64,000 nt of DNA, from NCBI RefSeq assembly GCF_009834875.1, contig NZ_WVHT01000005.1, forward strand, positions 62,001-126,000. The letters are read 5' to 3'. Below the pieces are notes generated by a model that had not been told where the DNA came from, searched no databases, and saw only the letters and a program-made list of their open reading frames with translations. This document shows positions 1-8,588 of the stretch, in pieces. The DNA is from Hufsiella arboris (GTDB taxonomy: Bacteria > Bacteroidota > Bacteroidia > Sphingobacteriales > Sphingobacteriaceae). Made by a program: the position numbers and the translations under genes. Position 1 is the first letter of the stretch. Each line of letters begins with the position of its first letter.

Positions 1-254
1 TGGGTCTGTTAGGTACTGTAACTGGTATGATTAAATCATTCGCCGCTCTTGCAACTTCAGGTGCTCCGGATCAGGCAGCTCTTGCAAACGGTATTTCTGA
101 GGCCTTGATTAACACTGCAACTGGTATCTTGACGTCAACGCTTGCTATTATTATGTACAATGTGTTCACTTCAAAAATCGATAAATTAACTTATTCGATC
201 GATGAGGCTGGATTCTCAATTGTACAAACTTACGCGAGTACACACGAAGATTAA
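1..254 (+). CDS. exbB: ExbB/TolQ/MotA-family proton channel, C-terminal part
   Basis: This is the C-terminal part of a MotA/TolQ/ExbB proton-channel protein, cut by the window start and open from the first complete codon at base 3. The visible start, GLLGTVTGMIKSF, is the family's conserved segment at the end of a transmembrane helix. A second helix follows (about TGILTSTLAIIMYNVF), then a short cytoplasmic tail. ExbB forms the pentameric inner-membrane motor that, with ExbD, feeds proton-motive force to TonB. Two exbD genes and tonB follow on the same strand, which fixes the role. The internal ATG at 27 is not the start. Confidence 0.9.
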   Translation, partial: GLLGTVTGMIKSFAALATSGAPDQAALANGISEALINTATGILTSTLAIIMYNVFTSKIDKLTYSIDEAGFSIVQTYASTHED

Positions 255-347
255 TTTTAGTGAATTTTTCAATACCGGGTTTGTGGAAAATCCGGTGTTT
301 TAGCATCACTAAATAAACAGAGTTAAAAAGGATCAATAAAATTAAAG

Positions 348-971
348 ATGCCTAAAGTAAAAGTTCCAAGAAAGAGCACAGTAATTGACATGACGGCGAT
401 GTGCGACGTGGCTTCTCTGTTGCTAACTTTCTTTATATTAACAGCAACAGCCCGCCAGCCTGAGCCACTTCCGGTTGATACCCCTGCTTCTGTTGTAAAC
501 ATCCCTCAGCCTGATACCCAGATAGGTACATTGACTGTAGGACATGGAAAAGTGTTTTTTGGAGTAAAAGAACAACCGGTGCGTGTTAAGATGCTCGAAA
601 AAATGAGTGCCATTTACAATGTTCAGTTTACACCTCAGGAAAAACAGCGTTTTGCCACTATGGAATCTTTTGGGGTTCCAATTAATCAGTTAAAGCAGGT
701 AATCGCGATGAATAGTACCGATAGAAATAAGGAAGGATTGCAACCAGGTATTCCGGCCGATTCTGTAGGCACGCAACCATCAGAGCTGCACAACTGGATA
801 TTACAAGCACGTTATGCCACTAAAGAGTTGAGTAATAACGACATGCGGGTAAGTATCAAAGGCGATTCTAAAGAGGAGTATCCAGCGATTAAAAAGGTTA
901 TCGACATCTTACAGGCTCAACGGCTTAACAAGTTCAGTTTAATAACTTCGTTACGGGTAGCGGATAAATAA
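348..971 (+). CDS. exbD: ExbD/TolR biopolymer transport protein (first copy)
   Basis: ExbD-family subunit of the TonB motor, 207 residues. A short cytoplasmic N-terminus is followed by one transmembrane helix (about residues 17-35) that carries Asp20, the family's proton-binding aspartate (context MCDVASLLLTFFI). The rest is a periplasmic domain. It is longer than the typical ~140-residue ExbD and has an insertion in the periplasmic part, as is common in Bacteroidota. It lies between exbB and a second exbD, 18 bp ahead of the latter, so the genes are probably co-transcribed. The two copies differ clearly and are not a recent duplication. Confidence 0.9.
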   Translation: MPKVKVPRKSTVIDMTAMCDVASLLLTFFILTATARQPEPLPVDTPASVVNIPQPDTQIGTLTVGHGKVFFGVKEQPVRVKMLEKMSAIYNVQFTPQEKQRFATMESFGVPINQLKQVIAMNSTDRNKEGLQPGIPADSVGTQPSELHNWILQARYATKELSNNDMRVSIKGDSKEEYPAIKKVIDILQAQRLNKFSLITSLRVADK

Positions 972-989
972 ATATTAAAATTCTAAAAC

Positions 990-1544
990 ATGGCAGAATT
1001 AAATAGCGGCGGTGGCGGCGGTGGCCATAAAGGCGGGAAAATAAGAAGCAAAAAGCAGAATGCACGTGTGGATATGACTCCCATGGTGGATTTGATGTTC
1101 CTTCTTATCACCTTCTTTATGTTAACCACTACGTTGGCCAAGCCTAAGGCAATGGACATGGCAATGCCTGACAAGAGTGAAAAGCCGGAAGACGATCTTA
1201 AAATAGCCGACTTCCGTTCATTGAATATTTTGTTAGGAGCCAACAACCGTATTGAATGGTATATTGGTCAGGCGGACAATCCGTTGGCCCCACCAACAGT
1301 TACCAATTATGGTAAAAACGGCATCCGGGAAGTGCTTATCGAGCAAAATAAAAAGGTAATAGCGCAAACCGGAGATCCTAAGAAAGGTGTCATCGTATTG
1401 ATAAAACCAAGTAAACAATCGGTGTACCGTAATTTGGTTGATATCCTTGATGAAATCAAGATTACCAATTTACAGCAGTATGCGATTGTCGATATAGCGG
1501 ATCCGGAAATAGACCTGCTTAAACGCGATGGTTTGTATAAATAA
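990..1544 (+). CDS. exbD: ExbD/TolR biopolymer transport protein (second copy)
   Basis: Second ExbD-type subunit, 184 residues. The N-terminus begins with a glycine run (residues 7-12) and a basic stretch. A single helix follows, with the conserved Asp34 in PMVDLMFLLITFF. The periplasmic part contains the usual 'VLIKPSKQSVYRNLVDILDEI' type of segment. The tandem exbD-exbD-tonB order is typical of Bacteroidota, where the two ExbD proteins may form a mixed dimer inside the ExbB pentamer; that stoichiometry is inference. The gene starts 18 bp after the first exbD and ends 23 bp before tonB. Confidence 0.9.
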   Translation: MAELNSGGGGGGHKGGKIRSKKQNARVDMTPMVDLMFLLITFFMLTTTLAKPKAMDMAMPDKSEKPEDDLKIADFRSLNILLGANNRIEWYIGQADNPLAPPTVTNYGKNGIREVLIEQNKKVIAQTGDPKKGVIVLIKPSKQSVYRNLVDILDEIKITNLQQYAIVDIADPEIDLLKRDGLYK

Positions 1545-1567
1545 GTAAACCATTAAAACGAACTAAG

Positions 1568-2392
1568 ATGGCTAAATTAGATATTTTCAAACTCGATTGG
1601 ATCGACGTCGTTTTTGCTGACAGGAATAAAGCTTATGGAGCTTATGAACTGAGAAAGGAAAATGCAAAAACAACTAATAAGGCGTTGGTAATCGGCAGTA
1701 TATTGTTTATACTGGCGGTTTCAGCTCCAATCATTATCAAATACATTTCAGGTTTTGTTCCTGATTCAAAGGAAAAAACTATTGAAACGGAAGTGGTACT
1801 GGCTCCGCCGCCACCGGTGGATAAAAATCAGCCACCTCCCCCTCCACCTGCAGAGCCTCCGAAACCGAAGGTTAACCAGGTTAAATTTCCACCTCCGGTA
1901 GTAGTACCAAAGGAACAGGTTCGTGACGAAGAGCCACCAACCGTAGAGGAATTAAAAACAGCTGATCCTGGTCAGAAAACTATCCAAGGTGATCCAAATG
2001 CAGAAGTACGTATTGACGCACCTGCCGGTGAAGCTCCTAAGGAAGCTGCTGTTACTGAAGATAACGGTGTTCACGATTTTGCCAGCGTTGAAGTATTGCC
2101 GGAATTTCCAGGTGGTATGAACAAGTTCTATGACTATGTTGGAAAGAAATATCGTTATCCGGCACAGGCTCAGGAACAAGGCGTATCAGGACGTGTTACC
2201 GTTAGTTTCATCGTTGAAAAAGATGGTAGCTTAACTGATATCAAAGTTTTACGTGACTTGGGTATGGGTACTGGTGAAGAAGCTGTTCGTTTATTGAAGT
2301 CTTCTCCAAAATGGAAGCCTGGTATTCAAAATGGTCGCCCGGTACGTGTGGCTTATACTATTCCAATCATGTTGAATCTGGAAGCACAGTAA
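1568..2392 (+). CDS. tonB: TonB energy-transducing protein
   Basis: TonB, the periplasm-spanning link between the ExbBD motor and TonB-dependent outer-membrane receptors such as the SusC proteins at 22877 and 50812. The protein has 274 residues. The cytoplasmic start (DVVFADRNKAYGAYELRKEN) is characteristic of Bacteroidota TonB. It is followed by a transmembrane helix at about 34-60, a proline-rich rod with PPPP runs at about 78-135, and a C-terminal TonB domain at about 185-274 (YPAQAQEQGVSGRVTVSFIV, then VAYTIPIMLNL). It closes the exbB-exbD-exbD-tonB set, and 3 bp separate its stop from the next start. Confidence 0.95.
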   Translation: MAKLDIFKLDWIDVVFADRNKAYGAYELRKENAKTTNKALVIGSILFILAVSAPIIIKYISGFVPDSKEKTIETEVVLAPPPPVDKNQPPPPPPAEPPKPKVNQVKFPPPVVVPKEQVRDEEPPTVEELKTADPGQKTIQGDPNAEVRIDAPAGEAPKEAAVTEDNGVHDFASVEVLPEFPGGMNKFYDYVGKKYRYPAQAQEQGVSGRVTVSFIVEKDGSLTDIKVLRDLGMGTGEEAVRLLKSSPKWKPGIQNGRPVRVAYTIPIMLNLEAQ

Positions 2393-2395
2393 TCC

Positions 2396-2641
2396 ATGAT
2401 TTACAGAGATAATTCAGAACAGAAATCGCCCGCAAAGCGATTTCTGTTCATTTTGGGCCTTTTCACTCCGCTGATTTACGTTGTTTTGGGAGTGACAATT
2501 GTATTCTTTAACGGGCTTAAGTATCTAAATGTGAGCCTTTCGAGGACAAATGAAATTTTATTTGGCTCGTTTTTACTTGCCTATGCTGTGTTCCGTTTTG
2601 TCAGGGTTTACCTTTCGTTAAAAAATGATAAAAATATATAA
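2396..2641 (+). CDS. Small two-helix membrane protein, unknown function
   Basis: A short protein of 81 residues that I do not recognise. It has a basic, hydrophilic start and two hydrophobic segments (about residues 16-38 and 51-72), then a basic tail, so it is probably an inner-membrane protein with both ends in the cytoplasm. It starts 3 bp after tonB and overlaps the start of the downstream PstS-like gene by 17 bp. That tight packing argues that it is real and translated in the tonB operon. No catalytic motif is visible, and its role is unknown. Confidence 0.7.
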   Translation: MIYRDNSEQKSPAKRFLFILGLFTPLIYVVLGVTIVFFNGLKYLNVSLSRTNEILFGSFLLAYAVFRFVRVYLSLKNDKNI

Positions 2642-3542
2642 GTATACTTTTTTAATACTCGGCATTTCTGTTTTTACGTCATGTAAGCAAAGCTCGAAAC
2701 CAACCCAGACAACAAGGGAGGGTTCGGCTACTTTTGTTGCTGATGAAACATTTAAGCCTATTATCGATGATGAATTGTATATTTTTCATAACACCTACCC
2801 AAATGCACAAATTAAAGTGCGTTATGAACCGGAGCGCACGGTGCTTAATGAATTTTTGAATAATGATACGACTCGTGTAGCTATCCTTGCCAGAGAATTG
2901 ACCCAAAAAGAGCGTAAAGTTTTTTTGGATAAAAAGATCGTGATCCGTACAAACAGGTTCGTAATTGACGGAATTGCACTCATCGCTAACACGGCGTCAC
3001 TTGATACTGGCGTAACTGTTCAGGAGATAATAAACCTAATGCAGTCAAAACCGTCAAACATTAAAAAATTAGTATTTGACAACGCAAATTCGAGCACTGT
3101 CAGATACTTAAAGGAATTAAGTAACGTTAAGAAATTGCCAACAACAGGAATATACGCTCTCCAGTCAAACCCAGAGGTTATAAAATTTGTTTCCGAAAAC
3201 ACAGGGGCACTTGGAGTTGTTGGAGTGAATTGGTTAATTGATCCTAAAAATGATCTGAAACCTGCAGTTGATAAAATAAAAATTCTTGGTGTTAAAAATC
3301 TCCAGGGCAAAAAAGGGGCTGACAAATTCTATGAGCCAGATCAAAATAATCTTGCTTTAGGTCTGTATCCTCTTACCAGGAATGTATATATTATTGATTG
3401 CCAGGGTGGAACCGGTTTAGGCACAGGTTTTGCATCGTTTATCGCAGGCGAAACCGGCCAGCGGATTGTGCTAAAATCAGGATTATTACCTGACAGCATT
3501 CCACCGCGCGAGCTTATTATTAGAAAAACATTGGAAAAATAG
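2625..3542 (+). CDS. PstS-like substrate-binding lipoprotein
   Basis: PstS-type (phosphate ABC transporter substrate-binding) lipoprotein of 305 residues. It has a lipoprotein signal peptide with the lipobox VFTSC (Cys20), then the PBP-like fold: the segment ATFVADETFKPIIDDELYIF near the start, and later IDGIALIANTASLDTGVTVQEI, which matches the PstS family. No pstCAB transporter genes lie beside it. In Bacteroidota such orphan PstS-like proteins often sit between tonB and a TPR gene. Substrate and role are therefore uncertain, and it may not bind phosphate. Its start overlaps the preceding ORF by 17 bp. Confidence 0.75.
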   Translation: MIKIYKYTFLILGISVFTSCKQSSKPTQTTREGSATFVADETFKPIIDDELYIFHNTYPNAQIKVRYEPERTVLNEFLNNDTTRVAILARELTQKERKVFLDKKIVIRTNRFVIDGIALIANTASLDTGVTVQEIINLMQSKPSNIKKLVFDNANSSTVRYLKELSNVKKLPTTGIYALQSNPEVIKFVSENTGALGVVGVNWLIDPKNDLKPAVDKIKILGVKNLQGKKGADKFYEPDQNNLALGLYPLTRNVYIIDCQGGTGLGTGFASFIAGETGQRIVLKSGLLPDSIPPRELIIRKTLEK

Positions 3543-3557
3543 ATTAATAATTGAACT

Positions 3558-5225
3558 ATGGAATTTAAGAAGAAAGCAATTTATGCGTCTATAGCATTTG
3601 TAATGGCTGGTACGTCAGTTTTTGCACAAGATGTTAATGAGGCAAAGAAAGCTATTGATGCTGAACAATATCAAAAAGCGGAAGGAATTTTAAAGAAGCT
3701 AGTAGCTTCACAGCCAACGGCTGCTGAAAATTATTTTTTCCTGGGTGACGTTTATTTAAAAAATGATTATCCAGATTCTGCCAAAATGACATTTAATAAG
3801 GGCGTTGCTGCAGCTGCATCAAGTCCTTTAAATTATATAGGACTTGGCGCTGTTGAATTAGAAAATAACAACGCGGCAGGTGCCAAGACAAATTTTGACA
3901 AAGCTGCTTCGCTTGCAGGAAAAAAAGATAACAAAACGTTCCTATATATTGGAAAAGCTTATGTCAGTGCGCCAAAGCCTGATTATAACACGGCCCTTAC
4001 TTTTTTAAATAAGGCGAAGGCCGTAAATGAAAAAGATGGCGAAGTATTTTTGGCTTTGGGTGATGCACATCGTGGTTTGAAAGATAATAGTGCTGCTTAC
4101 AGTGATTATCGTACAGCTTACGATCTTGATAAAAACCTTTTACGCTCAAAGATTGGTTTGGGAATTATTAACAAACAATCAAAGGCTTTCAAAGAATCAA
4201 CCGACGAATTCAATGGCGTTATTGCTCTTAATGCGAATTATGGTCCGGCATATCGTGAGCTTGCCGAAACTTATTACTTATGGGCTAACAACGAGCCGAA
4301 AGAATATGATGCACGCATCAAACAAGCGGTTGATTACTACAAAAAATATCTTGATTTAACAGATCGTTCAATTGATTCAAGAATGCGTTATGCCGACTTC
4401 TTATATCTTTCTAAGGATTACAAAGCATTAATTGAAGAAGCAAAAGCGATGTCAAGTCAGCAAAATGCTAATGCTCGTGTTTATCGCTATTTAGGTTATG
4501 CAGATTTCCAAAGCGGTGATTATGCAGGTGCTGTTCAGGCGTTAAATACTTTTATCAGCAAAGCAGATACTTCACGTATCATAGCGAGTGATTATCTTAA
4601 TCTTGGACAATCGCAAATAAAAGCGGGTGATAAAGCGGCTGGTATTGCCAGTCTTAAAAAGGCAATAGCTAAAGATTCAACTAACGCAGCTGCAATGTCT
4701 GAAGTTGGTAAAACACTTTATGATTCGAGAAACTATGCTGAAGCAGCAGATGCATACGAGATTGCAATTAAAGATCCAAAAACTCCTTTGCTTGACTTTT
4801 ATTATTTAGGAGTATCACACTATTTTGATTACGGGGCGAAGAAAACAGCAAACCAAAATCCTGATAAACAAATACTCGTTCAAGCAGATTCGGCGTTTAG
4901 CAAATTATTGCAGCGTTCACCAACAACTGAGCAAGCGTTGTTATACAGAGGTCGTATTCATCGTTTGATGGATGATGAGCAAGATAGCCAGGGATTAGCC
5001 GTTCCGTATTTTGAACAGTTTATACAATTGGTAACTGTTACCCGTCCTGAAAAGGCAGAAAAAAACAAAACCGGATTAGTTGAGTCATACCTTTATTTAG
5101 GTTCTGTTGCCGCACGTAAAGACAATAACGTTACGAAAGCTAAAGAATATTTTAACAAAGCTTTAGCGCTTGATCCGGCAAATGCTCCAGCCCAGCAAGC
5201 GATGAAGGCAATAAGCGGAAAATAA
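3558..5225 (+). CDS. Secreted tetratricopeptide-repeat protein
   Basis: A 555-residue TPR protein with a Sec signal peptide (about residues 1-24, ending SVFAQ), so probably periplasmic or attached to the outer membrane. Helical repeats of about 34 residues run through the whole length, for example AAENYFFLGDVYLKNDYPDSA near the start and ESYLYLGSVAARKDNNVTKAKEYFNKALALDPANA at the end. TPR arrays are protein-protein scaffolds and no enzymatic motif is seen. It is the last gene of the tonB-linked operon, followed by a strong hairpin at 5251. A scaffold function for the envelope transport machinery is inference from position. Confidence 0.8.
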   Translation: MEFKKKAIYASIAFVMAGTSVFAQDVNEAKKAIDAEQYQKAEGILKKLVASQPTAAENYFFLGDVYLKNDYPDSAKMTFNKGVAAAASSPLNYIGLGAVELENNNAAGAKTNFDKAASLAGKKDNKTFLYIGKAYVSAPKPDYNTALTFLNKAKAVNEKDGEVFLALGDAHRGLKDNSAAYSDYRTAYDLDKNLLRSKIGLGIINKQSKAFKESTDEFNGVIALNANYGPAYRELAETYYLWANNEPKEYDARIKQAVDYYKKYLDLTDRSIDSRMRYADFLYLSKDYKALIEEAKAMSSQQNANARVYRYLGYADFQSGDYAGAVQALNTFISKADTSRIIASDYLNLGQSQIKAGDKAAGIASLKKAIAKDSTNAAAMSEVGKTLYDSRNYAEAADAYEIAIKDPKTPLLDFYYLGVSHYFDYGAKKTANQNPDKQILVQADSAFSKLLQRSPTTEQALLYRGRIHRLMDDEQDSQGLAVPYFEQFIQLVTVTRPEKAEKNKTGLVESYLYLGSVAARKDNNVTKAKEYFNKALALDPANAPAQQAMKAISGK

Positions 5226-5250
5226 CGAAAGGTAATTTTCTATATTCTAT

Positions 5251-5282
5251 AAGAAGAGCCGGTAATTTTACCGGCTCTTCTT
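5251..5282. terminator. Strong symmetric hairpin between TPR gene and nuoA
   Basis: A perfect inverted repeat with 15-nt arms (AAGAAGAGCCGGTAA and its complement) and almost no spacer, starting 26 bp after the TPR stop. The right arm ends in TTCTT and an AT-rich stretch follows. It probably terminates the tonB operon. The nuo promoter element begins within 2 bp of its right edge. Confidence 0.75.
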
Positions 5283-5283
5283 A

Positions 5284-5291
5284 TATATTTG
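5284..5291 (+). promoter_or_regulatory. Bacteroidota -7 element upstream of nuoA
   Basis: TATATTTG matches the Bacteroidota housekeeping -7 consensus TAnnTTTG and lies 17 bp before the nuoA start. I see no clear TTG -33 element at the usual spacing, because that space is filled by the hairpin. Confidence 0.5.
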
Positions 5292-5308
5292 CATTTGAAA
5301 ATTAAAAG

Positions 5309-5680
5309 ATGGAAGCACAAAGTATATCAGTTGATTATTTGCCGATTTTTTTCCAGATGCTGGTAGCAATAGGATTTGTAGTTGCTACAATGCTTGCAAC
5401 CCACCTGATAGGCCCTAAGCGAAAAACAAAAGATAAGTTGTCTACTTTTGAAGCGGGTATCGAAGTTGTCGGTAATGCACGTCAGCCATTTTCAATTAAG
5501 TATTTCCTTGTCGCAATTTTGTTTGTCTTATTCGATATCGAAGTTATTTTCATGTATCCCTGGGCCGTTAATTTCAGAGATTTGGGACTACGCGGAATGG
5601 TCGAGATGTTTATATTCATGGCGACATTACTTTTAGGATTTATATACATTATAAAGAAGAAAGCATTAGAGTGGGATTGA
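5309..5680 (+). CDS. nuoA: NADH-quinone oxidoreductase subunit A
   Basis: Membrane subunit A of respiratory complex I, 123 residues, with three transmembrane helices. The family segment after helix 1 is visible (KTKDKLSTFEAGIEVVGNARQPFSIKYFLVAILFVLFDIEVIFMYPWA), including the acidic residues of helix 2. NuoA lies at the junction of the quinone tunnel and the first proton channel. It is the first gene of a full nuoA-N set that runs to 18333, all on the + strand. Confidence 0.97.
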   Translation: MEAQSISVDYLPIFFQMLVAIGFVVATMLATHLIGPKRKTKDKLSTFEAGIEVVGNARQPFSIKYFLVAILFVLFDIEVIFMYPWAVNFRDLGLRGMVEMFIFMATLLLGFIYIIKKKALEWD

Positions 5681-5734
5681 GTTTAGATTGATTCTAAATA
5701 TCGTAACCAACAAATGCTTAATCGACTTAATTAG

Positions 5735-5742
5735 TAGATTTG
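5735..5742 (+). promoter_or_regulatory. Possible internal promoter before nuoB
   Basis: TAGATTTG fits the TAnnTTTG -7 consensus, within an unusually wide 113-bp gap between nuoA and nuoB. There is no convincing TTG at -33. It is a possible secondary promoter for the peripheral-arm genes. Confidence 0.35.
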
Positions 5743-5793
5743 TGCTCATTTCAATGTGTTTGAAGTGAGTTTCTTGTTTTAGGAAAGGCATTA

Positions 5794-6336
5794 ATGAGTG
5801 AAGTTAATATTGTTGAAGCTCCTCCCGGAATAGAAGGATCGGGCTTCTTTGCTACTTCGTTAGATAAAGTAATAGGAATGGCTCGTGCCAACTCTCTTTG
5901 GCCGTTACCTTTCGCGACATCTTGCTGCGGAATTGAGTTTATGGCAACCATGGGATCCCATTATGATTTTGCGAGATTTGGTGCGGAGCGTTTGAGTTTT
6001 TCTCCTCGCCAAGCGGATTTGTTAATGGTTATGGGAACCATAGCAAAAAAAATGGAGCCTGTATTAAAGCAGATATATCTCCAGATGGCTGAACCTCGGT
6101 GGGTGCTTTCTGTAGGAGCCTGTGCTTGTAGCGGCGGTATTTTTGATACATACTCAGTACTTCAGGGAATTGACGAAATTATTCCTGTAGACGTTTATGT
6201 GCCTGGTTGTCCTCCACGACCTGAAGCAATTTTAGACGGCGTTTTGAAAATCCAGGAGTTGGTAAAGAATGAATCCGGAAGACGCAGAAATAGTCCTGAA
6301 TACAAACAGTTGTTAGCTAAATACGGAATCCAATAA
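5794..6336 (+). CDS. nuoB: NADH-quinone oxidoreductase subunit B
   Basis: Peripheral-arm subunit (PSST homologue), 180 residues, which holds the terminal [4Fe-4S] cluster N2 next to the quinone site. The cluster ligands are visible: the adjacent pair Cys44-Cys45 in [10 protein letters not shown], the cysteine in [10 protein letters not shown] and the one in [10 protein letters not shown]. Length is normal. The stop overlaps the nuoC start by one base (TAATG), so translation is probably coupled. Confidence 0.97.
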   Translation: MSEVNIVEAPPGIEGSGFFATSLDKVIGMARANSLWPLPFATSCCGIEFMATMGSHYDFARFGAERLSFSPRQADLLMVMGTIAKKMEPVLKQIYLQMAEPRWVLSVGACACSGGIFDTYSVLQGIDEIIPVDVYVPGCPPRPEAILDGVLKIQELVKNESGRRRNSPEYKQLLAKYGIQ

Positions 6337-6839
6337 TGAGTAGAATCAGTAATCAGGTTTTATTGCAGAAACTTAGCGATCGATTCGGTGATCAGATAAC
6401 AATTCCTTCAGAGCCATTTGGCCTTTTAACCTTCGAGACGAATAAAGAGATAATTCACGATGTATTGACTTTTCTTCGTGATGATTCTGAATTGAAGTTC
6501 AATTATCTAACAGACATAACCGGAGTTCATTTTCCGGAAAAAGACCTTTCTATCGGTGTTGTTTACCATGTCCACAGTTTGACAAACAACTTAAGAGTTA
6601 GAATTAAAGTGTTTCTTGAAGCTCAAAATCCGCAGATACCGACTGCCACAACGTTGTGGAAGGGTGCCAACTGGATGGAGCGCGAAACCTACGATTTTTT
6701 CGGAATTACTTTTACTGGACATCCTGATTTGCGTCGCATACTAAATGTCGACGATATGACGGTTTTTCCTATGCGTAAAGAGTATCCGCTGGAAGATCCA
6801 AACAGAGTTGATAAAAAAGATTATTTCTTCGGAAGATAA
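6336..6839 (+). CDS. nuoC: NADH-quinone oxidoreductase subunit C
   Basis: The 30-kDa subunit of complex I, 167 residues, encoded separately rather than fused to NuoD as in E. coli. The family signature ERETYDFFGITFTGHPDLRRIL is near the C-terminus, followed by RKEYPLEDPNR. It helps hold NuoD and NuoB in the connecting module. It starts one base inside the nuoB stop, and nuoD begins 1 bp after its own stop. Confidence 0.97.
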   Translation: MSRISNQVLLQKLSDRFGDQITIPSEPFGLLTFETNKEIIHDVLTFLRDDSELKFNYLTDITGVHFPEKDLSIGVVYHVHSLTNNLRVRIKVFLEAQNPQIPTATTLWKGANWMERETYDFFGITFTGHPDLRRILNVDDMTVFPMRKEYPLEDPNRVDKKDYFFGR

Positions 6840-6840
6840 A

Positions 6841-8052
6841 ATGAGTAATCATCCAATATATATAGATAACGATCCTCAAAAAGCTACAACAACGCTTAAC
6901 CTTGGGCCAACACACCCGGCAACTCACGGCGTGTTCCAGAATATATTAGAAATGGATGGGGAGCGTATTGTTAGCGGAGTTTCAACGATCGGATATATAC
7001 ACCGGGCTTTTGAAAAAATTGCCGAGCATCGCCCTTTTTACCAAATTACCCCATTAACTGACCGGATGAACTATTGTTCCTCACCGATTAATAATATGGG
7101 TTGGCACATGACGGTCGAAAAACTGCTTGGTATCAAAATGCCAAAGCGGGTTGACTATCTGCGTATAATTGTAATGGAGTTGTCAAGGATTTCCGATCAT
7201 ATTATTTGCAACACAATTATTGGCCAGGACACCGGAGCTACTACGCCGTTTTTGTACCTGTTCCAATATCGTGAGCACATTTACGAAATATATGAAGAGA
7301 TTTGCGGAGCTCGTTTAACTACAAATATTGGTCGCATTGGCGGTTTTGAACGTGATTTTAATGATATCGCCTTCGCTAAGATCCGTAAGTTCTTAAAGGA
7401 ATTTCCTGTTGCATTGGCTGAATTTGAAAAGTTGTTGACACGTAACAGGATTTTCATCGACCGTACCGCAAACGTAGCCTGTGTTACTCCGGAAGATGCG
7501 TTGAGTTATAGTTGGAGTGGCGTTTTGCTGCGTGCCACCGGTGTTGATTACGATGTCCGTGTAAATGAACCTTATTCGTCTTATGAAGATTTCGACTTCG
7601 AAATCCCGGTAGGAACCAAAGGAGATATTTACGATCGTTTTAATGTGCGTAACGGTGAAATGTGGCAAAGCATGCGCATTATTGAGCAAGCCCTTTCCAA
7701 ACTAGAGAATGAGCCAAAAGGTGTTTTCCATGCTGACGTTCCCGAATTTTATCTGCCGCCGAAAGAGCAGGTTTATAACAACATGGAAGCTTTGATCTAT
7801 CACTTTAAGATCGTGATGGGAGAAATTGACACACCTAAAACAGAAGTTTATCACTGTGTGGAAGGTGGAAACGGCGAACTCGGGTTTTACCTGATCAACG
7901 ACGGAGGTCGAACGCCATATCGCTTGCATTTCCGTCGCCCAAGTTTTATCAATTATCAGATGTATGCGCCGATGAGCCGCGGGATGCTGCTTTCGGACGC
8001 AATTATCAATATGAGTAGTTTAAACATTATAGCAGGAGAATTAGATGCTTAG
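6841..8052 (+). CDS. nuoD: NADH-quinone oxidoreductase subunit D
   Basis: The 49-kDa subunit, 403 residues from the ATG at 6841. That start gives the typical N-terminus and avoids a 32-bp overlap with nuoC that an upstream ATG would require. NuoD shapes the quinone-binding pocket together with NuoB. The sequence shows the conserved NLGPTHPATHGVFQ near the start, then RIGGFERDF, and the C-terminal GGRTPYRLHFRRPSF followed by IIAGELDA. It overlaps the nuoE start by 8 bp. Confidence 0.97.
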   Translation: MSNHPIYIDNDPQKATTTLNLGPTHPATHGVFQNILEMDGERIVSGVSTIGYIHRAFEKIAEHRPFYQITPLTDRMNYCSSPINNMGWHMTVEKLLGIKMPKRVDYLRIIVMELSRISDHIICNTIIGQDTGATTPFLYLFQYREHIYEIYEEICGARLTTNIGRIGGFERDFNDIAFAKIRKFLKEFPVALAEFEKLLTRNRIFIDRTANVACVTPEDALSYSWSGVLLRATGVDYDVRVNEPYSSYEDFDFEIPVGTKGDIYDRFNVRNGEMWQSMRIIEQALSKLENEPKGVFHADVPEFYLPPKEQVYNNMEALIYHFKIVMGEIDTPKTEVYHCVEGGNGELGFYLINDGGRTPYRLHFRRPSFINYQMYAPMSRGMLLSDAIINMSSLNIIAGELDA

Positions 8053-8587
8053 TGTAACAAATACAGAAGAAGTTATATTCTCACCTGAACTTGTCACAAA
8101 GTTCAAAGAAATCGTAAGCCGTTATCCGGAAGGAAAGCAAAAGTCGGCTTTACTACCTGTTTTGCATTTAGTTCAGGCAGAATTCGGCTGGGTGAGCGCT
8201 CCTGCAATGGATAAAGTTGCCCAATATTTGGACATCAGGCCAATAGAAGTGTACGAAGTTGCGACTTTTTACACAATGTTTTTCCTGAAACCGCAAGGTA
8301 AATATGTACTGGAAGTTTGCCGGACCGGGCCTTGCTGCCTTGTTGGCGCTGAAAAAATTATGAAACATATCGAGCAGAAACTTGGTGTGAAAGAAGGGCA
8401 GGTTACTAACGATAATTTGTTTAGCTGGCGTGGTGTTGAATGCCTTGCTGCCTGCGGTTTCGGACCGGTTTTACAAATTGGCCCTGAGTATACTTTTTAT
8501 GAAAACCTTACCGAAAGCAAGGTTGACGAACTAATTGATAATTTAAAACTTACAACGGCAGCAAAGCCGGTTGATCAAATCAGCTAA
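8045..8587 (+). CDS. nuoE: NADH-quinone oxidoreductase subunit E
   Basis: The 24-kDa subunit of the NADH-dehydrogenase module, 180 residues, carrying a thioredoxin-like [2Fe-2S] cluster. The four ligands lie in CRTGPCC and CLAACGFGP. The helical N-terminal domain has the usual KQSALLPVLHLVQAEFGWV-like start. It overlaps nuoD by 8 bp and ends 1 bp before the preferred nuoF start. Confidence 0.97.
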   Translation: MLSVTNTEEVIFSPELVTKFKEIVSRYPEGKQKSALLPVLHLVQAEFGWVSAPAMDKVAQYLDIRPIEVYEVATFYTMFFLKPQGKYVLEVCRTGPCCLVGAEKIMKHIEQKLGVKEGQVTNDNLFSWRGVECLAACGFGPVLQIGPEYTFYENLTESKVDELIDNLKLTTAAKPVDQIS

Positions 8588-8588
8588 C

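Noticed and set aside
983-1246. 87-codon minus-strand ORF over the second exbD
   Set aside because: It mirrors the glycine-rich start of exbD (giving a proline run) and has no support as a gene.
1800-1880. Proline-codon repeats as a DNA repeat element
   Set aside because: They encode the normal proline-rich rod of TonB.
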